From: Reyranella sp.
GTDB taxonomy: Bacteria; Pseudomonadota; Alphaproteobacteria; Reyranellales; Reyranellaceae
Length of the DNA stretch: 41,968 bases
Direction: 5' to 3'
NCBI GenBank assembly: GCA_030684475.1
Contig: JAUXWB010000180.1
Coordinates: forward strand, 1 to 41,968
In this document: piece by piece, positions 18,383 to 25,179 of the stretch
How the letters are laid out: the number at the start of each line of letters is the position of its first letter
Position numbering within the stretch: the stretch's first letter is position 1
The notes under the pieces: model-generated
What the model saw: the letters and a program-made list of their open reading frames with translations, nothing else
Databases searched by the model: none
What the model was told of the DNA's origin: nothing
Position numbers and translations under genes: made by a program

Positions 18383-19296
18383 TGGCGCGCGCGGCACTGC
18401 CCGATGTCGGTGCCCGCCAGCTCGAGGCGGTGCTGGCGCTGGCCGAGTACGGCAGCTTCGTTGCCGCCGCGGCGCGGCTCAGGATTTCCCAGCCGGCGCT
18501 CACCCGCATGCTGAAACGGCTCGAGATGCAGCTCGGCGTGCGGCTGTTCGAGCGCAGCACGCGCCGGGTCCAGATCACGGCGGCGGGGCGCGAGTTCGCC
18601 GCTGTCGCCGAGCGCATGCTGAACGATCTCGGCATCACGGTGCAAAGCGTGCGCGAGGTGGCGCAGGAACGGCGCGGCCTCGTCGTGATCTCGTGCGTGA
18701 TGTCGGTAGCGGTCGGCCGGCTGCCCCGGATGATCGCGGCCTATCGCGGCGACCGGCCGGGCGTCGAAATCCATGTGCGCGAGGGCGTCTATGCGTCGAT
18801 CCTCGACGATGTGCGCAGCGGCGTCGCCGATTTCGGCATCAGCTATGTCGATGAACTGCCCGACTTCGCGGTCGGCACCGCCTTGGGCCGCGAGACTTTC
18901 CATGCCGTCGTGCCGGCCCGCCACAAGCTCGCCGGCCGACGCAGCGTCAGCCTGGCCGAGCTCGCCGCGCATCCGATCGTTGCCCTGCCCACCGAATCGC
19001 GCACGCGCCGCACGATCGATGCCGCGGCCGTGACGGCGGGTCTACAACTTCACCAGAGGGTGGTGGTGAACCAGATCGCGACCCTGCTGGCTCTGGTGGG
19101 GGCTGGTGTCGGTGTTGGCGTGGTGCCGGGAGGCGCCACCCGCGGCCCGCTGGTCCGCGGCCTGCGCTTCATTCCGCTGGCCGAGCCGAAGCTGGTGCGC
19201 CGCCTCGGCCTGATCGCCTTGCGCGAGCGCGAGCCCACGCCGGTCGCGTCAGGCTTCATGGCGTTGCTGCGCCGCGAGTGGCCCAAATCCGCTTGA
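18382..19296 (+). CDS. LysR-family transcriptional regulator
   Basis: A 304-residue LysR-type regulator. A winged HTH spans residues ~12-70 (LEAVLALAEYGSFVAAAARL, SQPALTRMLKRLE, LFERSTRRVQIT). An effector-binding domain follows (YVDELPDFAVGTALGRE; MALVGAGVGVGVVP-like segment). The start overlaps the LLM gene's stop by one base, so it is cotranscribed rather than divergent, unlike most LysR genes. It probably controls this LLM/selenoprotein locus. The 3' end lies about 80 bases before the next gene, where a weak promoter candidate is visible. Confidence 0.92.
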   Translation: MARAALPDVGARQLEAVLALAEYGSFVAAAARLRISQPALTRMLKRLEMQLGVRLFERSTRRVQITAAGREFAAVAERMLNDLGITVQSVREVAQERRGLVVISCVMSVAVGRLPRMIAAYRGDRPGVEIHVREGVYASILDDVRSGVADFGISYVDELPDFAVGTALGRETFHAVVPARHKLAGRRSVSLAELAAHPIVALPTESRTRRTIDAAAVTAGLQLHQRVVVNQIATLLALVGAGVGVGVVPGGATRGPLVRGLRFIPLAEPKLVRRLGLIALREREPTPVASGFMALLRREWPKSA

Positions 19297-19333
19297 TGCT
19301 CATTGTGCAACAATCCCGCCTATCAGGTTGATC

Positions 19334-19361
19334 TTGGCATAGCGGCGGAGCCGGCTATTCT
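19334..19361 (+). promoter_or_regulatory. Possible sigma70-type promoter before selenoprotein operon
   Basis: TTGGCA at 19334-19339 and TATTCT at 19356-19361 are separated by 16 bases, close to the -35/-10 consensus. A transcript would begin around 19368, just at the GGAGG ribosome site, giving an unusually short leader. It could drive the 19378 and 20447 genes separately from the LLM-LysR pair. The call rests on pattern only. Confidence 0.3.
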
Positions 19362-19377
19362 GGTCATGGAGGAAACC

Positions 19378-20445
19378 GTGCAGCTCGCGTCGAAGACCTA
19401 CGAGGCCGACAGCATCTCGGCCGTCCAGGAGCTCTATCACAGCAGCGGCTGGACCGACGGCCTGCCGATCGTGCCGCCGACGGCCGACGCCGTAGAAGCC
19501 TGCCTTGACTGGGTGATGATGCCGCCAGACCAGCTGATCGGCATCGAGCCGGTGCGCGGGCTCGCCATCACCGCCGAGAAGCTCGCGATCAATGCCGTCA
19601 TGGCCGGTTGCCTGCCGATGCATTTCCCGGTCGTGATCACCGCCTGGATGGCCATGATGCAGGACGAGTTCCTGATGCATGGCGCCACCGCCAGCACCGG
19701 CGGCTGCGCCGTCCTGGTCGTGCTGAATGGTCCCATTCGCCTCGAACTCGGCGCCAGCGGCACCTTCAATGCACTGGGCAACAGCGACCGTGCGACGGCC
19801 GTCATCGGCCGTGCGATCCGGCTCTGCCTGATCAATCTCATGGACGTGCGCACCGGCGTCATCGACCGCTCGACGCTGGGGCATCCCGGAAAGTTCAGCT
19901 ACTGCCTGGCCGAGGACGAGGAGGATTCGTCATGGCTGCCGCTTGCCGAGCAGCGCGGCGTTCCCAAGGGCGCGTCGTCGGTGACGGTGATGGCGGCGGG
20001 CGCCCCGCGCCAGCTCATGAACGAATGGACGACCAAGCCGGAAGAGATCCTGGAGACCTTCGCCGCCGAGATGCGTGCCAACCTGCGGCATTACTCGATC
20101 CATCCCGGCAACTATGCGCTGATCGTTCCCAAGCAGCTGCGCGAGCACCTGCAGGTCGCGGGCTGGACCAAGACCGACATCGCCCGGTTCATCCACGAGC
20201 GGGCGCGCATTCACCGCCGCGAATGGGCCGAGGTCGGCAAGGGCGCGGTCGTGCGCGACCGCGGCGACAGCGTCTATCCGGCGATGGAATCGCCAGACCA
20301 GCTCCTGGTCATTGCGGCGGGCGGGCCGGCCGGCGGCTTCGGTGCCGTCATTCCGCCCTGGCTCGGCAACAAGAGCCACGCCGTCACATTACCCATCGGG
20401 GTCTGCGTCGATTGCGAACCGCCCAGAAGTAACGAAGAGGCATGA
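19378..20445 (+). CDS. Uncharacterised protein, partner of UGSC selenoprotein
   Basis: A 355-residue cytoplasmic protein with no signal peptide. Conserved-looking blocks are WTDGLPIVPPTADAVE (near residue 25), AINAVMAGCLPMHFPVV (~65-80), ASTGGCAVLVVLNGP and HPGNYALIVPK. I recall such DGLP..PPT and NAVMAGC blocks in proteins encoded beside, or fused to, UGSC-motif proteins, which supports a joint function. No catalytic activity is assigned. A GTG start at 19378 is preferred because GGAGG sits five bases upstream. An ATG at 19366 is the alternative. The selenoprotein ATG begins one base after its stop, so the two are translationally linked. Cys residues in MAGC and TGGC could be redox partners. 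Confidence 0.78.
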   Translation: MQLASKTYEADSISAVQELYHSSGWTDGLPIVPPTADAVEACLDWVMMPPDQLIGIEPVRGLAITAEKLAINAVMAGCLPMHFPVVITAWMAMMQDEFLMHGATASTGGCAVLVVLNGPIRLELGASGTFNALGNSDRATAVIGRAIRLCLINLMDVRTGVIDRSTLGHPGKFSYCLAEDEEDSSWLPLAEQRGVPKGASSVTVMAAGAPRQLMNEWTTKPEEILETFAAEMRANLRHYSIHPGNYALIVPKQLREHLQVAGWTKTDIARFIHERARIHRREWAEVGKGAVVRDRGDSVYPAMESPDQLLVIAAGGPAGGFGAVIPPWLGNKSHAVTLPIGVCVDCEPPRSNEEA

Positions 20446-20446
20446 A

Positions 20447-20971
20447 ATGACTTTCCGCGTTCTGGATCCCACGACCGAGAAGGTGCCTCCCGCCGGCAAG
20501 CTGGCGCCGCGCCTCGACACGCTCGAGGGCAAGACCGTCGGCTTCATCTCCAACGGCAAGGAGGGGACGAAGGGCTTCTTCCTGCATCTCGACCGGATGC
20601 TGCATGAGGAGTACGGCGTCGCCAAGGTCGTGAGCCGCACCAAGTCGAACTACAGCGCGCCGGCCGACAAGCACATCGTCGACGAGATCAAGGGCTGGGA
20701 TGCCGTCGTCTCCGGCCTCGGGGATTGAGGCAGCTGTTCATCATGCAGTCTGCATGACTCAGTGACAGCCGAGCGCTTGGGCGTTCCCGCCTTCAGCGTG
20801 ATGACCACCCGCTTCGTGAGTGCGGCCGAGATGATGAGCCGCGTGCTCGGCATGCCCGACTACGCCTTCGCCACCATCGGCCATCCGGTGAGCAGCGCCA
20901 CCGACGACGACCTGCGCGCCATGGCCCGGACCGCGATCGAGCAGGGCCGCAAGCTGCTGCTACGGCCATAG
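20447..20971 (+). CDS. UGSC-family selenoprotein (TGA 20726 = selenocysteine)
   Basis: A 174-residue protein read through an in-frame TGA at 20726-20728 as selenocysteine, residue 94. The sequence around it is GLGD-U-GSC-SSC, the motif that names the UGSC (seleno)protein family. The U-x-x-C spacing resembles a thioredoxin CxxC, so a redox role is plausible, though the family's reaction is unknown to me. After the TGA the frame stays open for 80 codons (HDSVTAERLGVPAFSVMTTRF..., ending LLLRP, TAG 20969), matching the usual C-terminal part in which a Cys homologue has GDCGSC. A bacterial SECIS-type hairpin follows the TGA. ATG 20447 has GAAGAGG upstream. Standard gene calling would give a 93-residue protein and a separate 69-residue ORF. 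selA/B/C/D must lie elsewhere. Confidence 0.88.
20733..20769 (+). promoter_or_regulatory. Candidate bacterial SECIS element
   Basis: A hairpin directly follows the Sec codon. The lower stem is GCTGT (20733-20737) with ACAGC (20765-20769). CA/TG then continues it. The upper 7-bp stem is TCATGCA (20741-20747) with TGCATGA (20751-20757), closing a GTC loop (20748-20750). The loop begins 19 bases after the TGA and has G first. These features agree with the published bacterial SECIS model (loop 16-37 bases downstream, G in the first two loop positions). The TGCA-GTC-TGCA tip closely resembles the E. coli fdhF element (TGCA-GGTC-TGCA) bound by SelB. A 5-base bulge lies on the 3' side. Confidence 0.82.
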
Positions 20972-21019
20972 AGCGGGTTTTCGGACGCAACCTTTCGTCG
21001 GCCCGGGCGTTGTGTTGAC

Positions 21020-21244
21020 ATGAAACCTATCGCCATCCTGGGCGTCCTTCTGATCGCGATCGGCGTCGCGGGCCTGCTGATCGCCAACATCTCCTTCACC
21101 GAGAAAACGGTGGTCGTCGATGCCGGTCCACTGAAGATCACGGCCGATCAGGAGCGCACTATCCCGATCCCGAGCATCGCCGGCGTGATTGCCGTGGTTG
21201 TCGGCGCGGGCCTGCTGTTCTACGGCCGCAAGGCCCGCAGCTAG
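21020..21244 (+). CDS. Small two-helix membrane protein
   Basis: A 74-residue protein with two hydrophobic segments (residues ~3-25, IAILGVLLIAIGVAGLLIANI; ~50-68, IAGVIAVVVGAGLLFYG) flanking a polar stretch TEKTVVVDAGPLKITADQE. This layout recurs in short uncharacterised inner-membrane proteins of many bacteria. No function is known. The ATG at 21020 has no strong ribosome site. It is 48 bases downstream of the selenoprotein stop and converges with the Lin0512 gene, the two ORFs sharing four bases at their ends. Confidence 0.7.
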   Translation: MKPIAILGVLLIAIGVAGLLIANISFTEKTVVVDAGPLKITADQERTIPIPSIAGVIAVVVGAGLLFYGRKARS

Positions 21245-21585
21245 GGCAATTCCAGCCGGACCGCGACGGCGGCGCTCGCGATCACCGCCGGGTCGTTGTT
21301 GTCAGGATCGGCGACGTCGAGGCCGCCCTTCACCACTTTCACCGTGACGATGCCGTGCGGCAGCGATGCGCGCACTTTTTCGACATCGACCTTGTCCGGC
21401 TGCTGCACGCCGATGGTCACGTCGACGAACATATCCGTCTTCGGATTGATCTTGAGCGTGCGGATCATCGCCAGCGAGGAATGGTGCAGGGCGTCCTGCA
21501 CCGCGCGGAGGGCGGCCTTGGTGTAGTCGCCACCGTGCAGGTCGTTGCCGGTGCCGAGCTCGAGGATGACGCGTCTGGCGGCCAT
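21241..21585 (-). CDS. Lin0512-family protein, copy 2
   Basis: A 114-residue protein of the Lin0512 family (function unknown). Family features are the start RRVILELGTGNDLHGGDYTKAA, a central HHSSLAMI corresponding to the HNS segment of other members, and SLPHGIVTVKVVKGGLDV. It is 13 bases downstream of a second Lin0512 gene and clearly paralogous to it (GTGNDLHGGDYTKAALRA against GMGTDIRGGDYTKAAVRA). The proteins are likely cytoplasmic and may assemble together. The stop overlaps the end of the convergent small membrane protein gene. Confidence 0.85.
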   Translation of the reverse strand: MAARRVILELGTGNDLHGGDYTKAALRAVQDALHHSSLAMIRTLKINPKTDMFVDVTIGVQQPDKVDVEKVRASLPHGIVTVKVVKGGLDVADPDNNDPAVIASAAVAVRLELP

Positions 21586-21598
21586 GGTGCCCTCCCGC

Positions 21599-21937
21599 TC
21601 AGAGGTCGAGCCGGACGACGGCCGCCGCCTGGGCGATCACCGTCTTGTCGGTGCCGGCTTCGTTGGCGATCTCGAGGCCGCCCTCGACCACGCTCACCGT
21701 GCCGGTGCCGTGCGGCAGCACCGCCAGCACCTGCTTGGTGTCGACCTGATCGGGCTTCGGCACCCCGATCAGCACCTCGACCTGCATGTCGTCGCTCGAC
21801 TTGCCGAGCGCCGTGGCGACGGTGAGCGAGTTGTGCCACAGCGCATCGCGCAGCGCGCGGACGGCGGCCTTGGTGTAGTCGCCGCCGCGGATATCGGTGC
21901 CCATGCCGATCTCGAGGGCCACGCGCTTGAGCGCCAT
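21599..21937 (-). CDS. Lin0512-family protein, copy 1
   Basis: A 112-residue Lin0512-family protein beginning MALKRVALEIGMGTDIRGGD, with WHNSLTVA and VLPHGTGTVSVVEGGLEI. Function is unknown for the family. ATG 21937 was chosen because it aligns with the family start. Longer in-frame extension runs into the DoxX coding region. It lies five bases after the DoxX stop on the same strand and before copy 2, so doxX and the two Lin0512 genes form one short operon. Confidence 0.85.
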   Translation of the reverse strand: MALKRVALEIGMGTDIRGGDYTKAAVRALRDALWHNSLTVATALGKSSDDMQVEVLIGVPKPDQVDTKQVLAVLPHGTGTVSVVEGGLEIANEAGTDKTVIAQAAAVVRLDL

Positions 21938-21942
21938 TGCCG

Positions 21943-22344
21943 CTATTTCCTCTTCTGCATGGCGTCGTAGCTCCACGGGCCGGCACCTGCCGCGGCGATG
22001 TAGAGGAACACGAAGCAGTAAAGCGCCGCCAGTTCGCCGCCATTGAGGATCGGATAGAAGCCGCGCGGCGCGTGGGCGATGAAGTAGGCCACGGCCATCA
22101 GGCCCGACAGCACGAACGCCGTCGTGCGCGTGAACAGGCCCACGATCAGAAGCAGGCTGCCCACGATCTCGATCACGCCGGCGATGCCCGACAGGGACAC
22201 CAGCTCCAGCTTGGCGAACATCGGCACGACCGGAATCTGGAAGTGCTTGGCGGTGCCGTGCTGCAGGAACAGCAGCCCGGCCATGATGCGGAGCACGCTG
22301 AGCAGGCGCGGCGCCCATGCCGCAGCGATCGCATCGAGATTCAT
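21943..22344 (-). CDS. DoxX-family membrane protein
   Basis: A 133-residue four-helix inner-membrane protein of the DoxX family. Typical elements are the RIMAGLLFLQHGTAKHF segment after TM1, GIAGVIEIVGSLLLIVGLFTR (TM2), VLSGLMAVAYFIAHAPRGFYP (TM3) and LYCFVFLYIAAAGAGPWS (TM4). DoxX proteins are linked to thiosulfate:quinone oxidoreduction and to thiol/redox stress complexes, but the role varies. ATG 22344 is preceded by GGGGGAG. A longer in-frame start at 22524 would add 60 unlikely residues. Lin0512 genes follow closely. Confidence 0.9.
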   Translation of the reverse strand: MNLDAIAAAWAPRLLSVLRIMAGLLFLQHGTAKHFQIPVVPMFAKLELVSLSGIAGVIEIVGSLLLIVGLFTRTTAFVLSGLMAVAYFIAHAPRGFYPILNGGELAALYCFVFLYIAAAGAGPWSYDAMQKRK

Positions 22345-22365
22345 CGTGGTGACTCCCCCGTAAGC

Positions 22366-22395
22366 TGACGACTCATGAGCCGACGACTCACAAGC
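22366..22395. repeat. Tandem 15-base direct repeat upstream of doxX
   Basis: Two adjacent 15-base units, TGACGACTCATGAGC (22366-22380) and CGACGACTCACAAGC (22381-22395), differ at three positions. They lie 22 bases upstream of the doxX start codon, a position suited to a regulator-binding site. No factor can be named. Confidence 0.4.
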
Positions 22396-22459
22396 AGATG
22401 ACCGGCGGTCATCTTGCCGGCGACATCGCGCGACGACAAGCGACACGCCCGTAAGCCGC

Positions 22460-22633
22460 TCACCGTTTGGTGCGTGCAACCGGCTCGGGCGGTCCCGGAG
22501 GATGCTGCGGCGGCGGCGGAACATCCTCCGGGGCGCCCGGCTGCGGCAGCTCGGGAGGAATAGGCTGAGGCTTCGCCGGTTCGGGCGGCACGACGGGCAC
22601 GTCGGCGGGCACCGCGGCAGTCAGATCGGGCAT
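22460..22633 (-). CDS. Small proline-rich protein
   Basis: A 57-residue protein (MPDLTAAVPADVPVVPPEPA..., ending VARTKR) in which about one third of residues are Pro and no hydrophobic segment is present. ATG 22633 has an AGGAGAG ribosome site at about eight bases, which supports translation despite the short length. Composition suggests a disordered or extended peptide. It has no recognisable family. It lies upstream of doxX and downstream of another low-complexity gene on the same strand. Confidence 0.55.
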   Translation of the reverse strand: MPDLTAAVPADVPVVPPEPAKPQPIPPELPQPGAPEDVPPPPQHPPGPPEPVARTKR

Positions 22634-22658
22634 CACGAGACTCTCCTGAACGCGCGAA

Positions 22659-22685
22659 GGAATGCCCGCTTCAGGCGGGCATTCC
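22659..22685. repeat. Intergenic hairpin
   Basis: A perfect 11-bp inverted repeat, GGAATGCCCGC (22659-22669) and GCGGGCATTCC (22675-22685), with a five-base loop. It sits between the end of the Gln-rich gene and the start of the Pro-rich gene (both minus). It could terminate or attenuate the former, but neither side carries a T-run, so an intrinsic terminator is not proven. Confidence 0.5.
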
Positions 22686-22708
22686 GACGTCTGCGAAAGA
22701 CGACACCG

Positions 22709-22870
22709 TTATTCGCGGTTGTCGTCCTGATCCCTGTCGACTTCCTGGCCAGGCTTCTGGTCCCGCTTCTGCCCCGGCTTCTGGCCGGGCTGCTGGTTCT
22801 GGCGCTGTTGCTGCTCGCGTTGCTGCTGCTCGCGCTGCTGGGATGGCGTGCGGTTGTTGGGGTCGTTCAT
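22709..22870 (-). CDS. Small glutamine-rich hydrophilic protein
   Basis: A 53-residue protein starting MNDPNNRTPSQQ, with repeated REQQQ units followed by a GQKPGQK-type segment and an acidic tail (DRDQDDNRE). It is entirely hydrophilic and probably disordered. ATG 22870 has a GGAGAGGA ribosome site. The DNA has internal repeats (GCGTTGCTGCTC units), so length may vary between strains. The 83-residue reading in another minus-strand frame (22671-22922) lacks such a site. Function is unknown. Confidence 0.6.
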   Translation of the reverse strand: MNDPNNRTPSQQREQQQREQQQRQNQQPGQKPGQKRDQKPGQEVDRDQDDNRE

Positions 22871-22996
22871 GGCGTCCTCTCCATGTTCGATGACGACCGG
22901 ATTGTCGCCGTCCCGAGGACAACGTTCCGTCGCGGGAATGGGTTGCGCGACACTCCGTTGACCTGTTGGGCCCCGCCCGGGGATGGCCCGCCGGCG

Positions 22997-23908
22997 CTAC
23001 TTCTCCGGTCCCGACCTGGCCGCGCCGGGCCGGGTGCCCGGATAGGTCGCGGTGAAGCCGAACAGGTCGACCAGGGCGTTGGGCATCATCACCTTGTCGA
23101 GGTCTTCCAGCCCGGCCGTCGTGGTCGGCTTCAGCCCGAGCGCCAGCGCTCCCTTGGGCGATTTCCAGTCGGCCACGAAGGAGGCCACGGCGTCGAGCGC
23201 CTTCAGGGTCGGCGGCCCCTGGACGGCGGCGAAGCCGGCGAGCGCGCCCAGCGCGGTGGCGACCAGTTCCTCGGGCTTGAAGCCTTCCTCCTTGGCCATC
23301 GCCGGCAGCACCTTGGCGATCAGCCCCGAATCGTCGATCGTGAGCGAGGCGGTGCGCAGCTTGCCGTCGTCCATGGCGCTCGACTTGTCGCTGATGCCGT
23401 CGACCACCAGTGCCATCACGAACTTGGCCTGGCCGCGCAGGTTCACTTCCAGCGTCTTGAGCGTCAGCACCTTGTCCTTGCCGTCGATCGCGTAGTCGAG
23501 CGCGATGTCGACCGGCACCTTCGGGACCCCGTAGGGCGCCAGAGCGGCGAACATCTCGTCGTCGCCCGTCATGCCCTCGAGTTTCAACTTGGCGAAGCGC
23601 GGCGCCTCGTCGTCCTTGGCGTCCTCCTTCAGGCGGTCAAAGTCGAGCGCGTCGACCGCGACCTTCTCGATCCTGATCGTGCTCTCCTTCTCGCCGGTCG
23701 CTTCATTGGCCGGTATCACGGCGACCACGTCGGTCAGCACGAAGCCCGAGGTGCCGACGGCGGTGCCGCTCTTGTAGGTGAAGCTTTTGAGTTCGAGCTG
23801 CGGCTTCAGCTCTTTCTCGAAGCGTTGCAGCCCGTCCTGGGCCCACGCCGTCGCGGCCAGCCCGATCCCCATCAGCGCCACGCCCAGCCCCGCCCAAATA
23901 CTCCGCAT
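22997..23908 (-). CDS. Exported protein of unknown function
   Basis: A 303-residue protein with a Sec signal peptide (1-23, cleavage near AWA-QD) and a mature part of alternating beta-like strands (LKSFTYKSGTAVGTSGFVLTDVV, LTLKTLEVNLRGQAKFVMALVVDG). It looks like a periplasmic, mostly beta protein. No catalytic motif or family was recognised. The length and repeat-like strands recall DUF945- or AsmA-type periplasmic proteins, but this is weak. It stands alone. The ATG at 23908 is followed immediately by the positively charged signal start. Confidence 0.75.
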   Translation of the reverse strand: MRSIWAGLGVALMGIGLAATAWAQDGLQRFEKELKPQLELKSFTYKSGTAVGTSGFVLTDVVAVIPANEATGEKESTIRIEKVAVDALDFDRLKEDAKDDEAPRFAKLKLEGMTGDDEMFAALAPYGVPKVPVDIALDYAIDGKDKVLTLKTLEVNLRGQAKFVMALVVDGISDKSSAMDDGKLRTASLTIDDSGLIAKVLPAMAKEEGFKPEELVATALGALAGFAAVQGPPTLKALDAVASFVADWKSPKGALALGLKPTTTAGLEDLDKVMMPNALVDLFGFTATYPGTRPGAARSGPEK

Positions 23909-23986
23909 CGAATGTCCCCCGTTGAATGACGCGGGACCCTAACACCGGGCTCATACGGCCGCGAGTCAGTGGGACAATACCTGCCG

Positions 23987-24337
23987 TCACCACCGGGCCT
24001 TGAAGGCGGCCCCCAGATCCTTATCCCATGCGGCTTCCGGCGGGGTGCCGGGCATCGTCCCGTGGGACGCCAACTGACTCGTTTCAAGTCGTCGCGCACG
24101 CTTCAGCACACGCCCCAGAACCCGGCGGCGCAGATCCCGGCGGCGCGGCCGGGACGCCACGATCTCGGCCCACAGGGCGGCGAACTCCGGATCCTCCAGC
24201 TTCCAGCGATAGGCCGTGCCGCGGTTGAGGTTCGCGCGGCCGGCCGCCAGGCTGGCGTTGGCGCCGAGCAGCAACTCACACAGGAAGACGACGCGCTTGT
24301 CGTCGCCGGCGGGGCGGAAGGGCGGGACGGGGCTCAT
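23987..24337 (-). CDS. Phage-type HTH protein of unknown function
   Basis: A 116-residue basic protein. Residues ~25-65 (ANASLAAGRANLNRGTAYRW followed by KLEDPEFAALWAE) resemble the HTH module of phage small terminase or related DNA-binding proteins, where the recognition helix precedes a YRW and a DPxFAxxW segment. The C-terminal half is Arg-rich (RRRDLRRRVLGRVLKRARR). It may be a domesticated phage gene acting as a regulator. ATG 24337 has a perfect AGGAGG site (24345-24350) and a well-formed promoter upstream, so the gene appears strongly expressed or regulated. Confidence 0.7.
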   Translation of the reverse strand: MSPVPPFRPAGDDKRVVFLCELLLGANASLAAGRANLNRGTAYRWKLEDPEFAALWAEIVASRPRRRDLRRRVLGRVLKRARRLETSQLASHGTMPGTPPEAAWDKDLGAAFKARW

Positions 24338-24367
24338 CGGAAAACCTCCTTTCGGTTCCGGAGTAGG

Positions 24368-24404
24368 ATTTATAGGAATAGGAATATAGTGTCAATAGGC
24401 CTAT
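24368..24404 (-). promoter_or_regulatory. Promoter and operator-like repeats of HTH gene
   Basis: On the minus strand TTGACA (24390-24395) is followed after 15-17 bases by an A/T-rich TATAAATC -10 region (24368-24374). This is an exact -35 consensus in otherwise GC-rich DNA. The spacer carries TAGGAATAGGAATA direct repeats. The 10-bp palindrome ATAGGCCTAT (24395-24404) overlaps the upstream edge, as expected for an operator, possibly of the HTH protein itself. Confidence 0.6.
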
Positions 24405-24478
24405 CTTGAGGGTCTACCCGCGCCGATGCCGTCATTTTGCTGGTGCCGGCCAGGGGATAGAGTTGCCGGCATGAGTCA

Positions 24479-25164
24479 TTGCCCTTGTCCGTGACCCGCG
24501 CCCTGCCGCCGCTGCGCAGCGTCACGACCGGCCTCTACCTGATCACCGCCGTCTGCGGCCTGGTCGATGCGGTCTGCTTCCTGGCGCTGGGCGGCGTCTT
24601 CGCCGAGATGATGACCGGCAACCTCCTGCTGCTGGCGCTCTCGCTGGGCACCGGCGGCACGCTGGGCGACAGCGCGCGCTACGTGCCGGCGATCCTGGCC
24701 TTCGTCGCCGGCGCCCTGCTGGGCGGCCGCCTGCTGCGCGGCCCGCAGAAGATGCAGGAGCGCCGCATCGGCTTCGCCGTCGAATGGCTGATCCTGCTCG
24801 GCGCCACGGCGGTGGCCTGGCTCAGCCAGCCCGACGACCGAACACCGCGGGCATGCTCGTCGTCGCCCTGCTCGCGCTCGCCATGGGGCTGCAGAACGCC
24901 ATGGTCCGCGTGCACGGCGTGCCCGACCTCGCCACCAACGTGATGACGGTCACCTTCACCGCCATCTTCGCCGACTCGCGGTTTGCCGGCGGCGACAACC
25001 GGAACTGGACCCGCCGCCTGACCTCGGTCGGCCTGTTCTGCCTTTCCGCCGCGACAGGCGCCGCCTTGCTGAGGTTCGGCGTCGTGTGGCCGCTGCTGCT
25101 CGCCAGCGTCCTCTTCGGCGTCGCGATGATCCCGCTGGTGTTCGGCGTCGACCGGGCGAAGTAG
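24479..25164 (+). pseudogene. YoaK/DUF1275-family membrane protein, frameshifted
   Basis: Two overlapping frames together encode one DUF1275 (YoaK) inner-membrane protein of about 227 residues. The first (from 24479) carries GLVDAVCFLALGGVF, AEMMTGNLLLLALSLG and a further helix up to LSQPDD. The second, one frame lower, resumes with MLVVALLALAMGLQNAMVRV, HGVPDLATNVMTVTFTAIFADS and two more helices to 25164. The shift lies within about 24833-24850 and corresponds to one missing base. It may be a real mutation or a sequencing/assembly error. The start is also unclear: only TTG or GTG is available in frame, and the ATG at 24471 is in another frame. Function of the family is unknown. Confidence 0.8.
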
Positions 25165-25179
25165 CCGGCCGGGATCCGC

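Noticed and set aside
20762..20971. Separate 69-residue ORF downstream of the 20728 stop
   Set aside because: It is in the same frame as the upstream ORF, starts within the conserved region after the UGSC motif, and is the C-terminal half of the selenoprotein.
22659..22685. Rho-independent terminator
   Set aside because: The stem is perfect but no T-run follows on either strand, so it is listed only as an inverted repeat.
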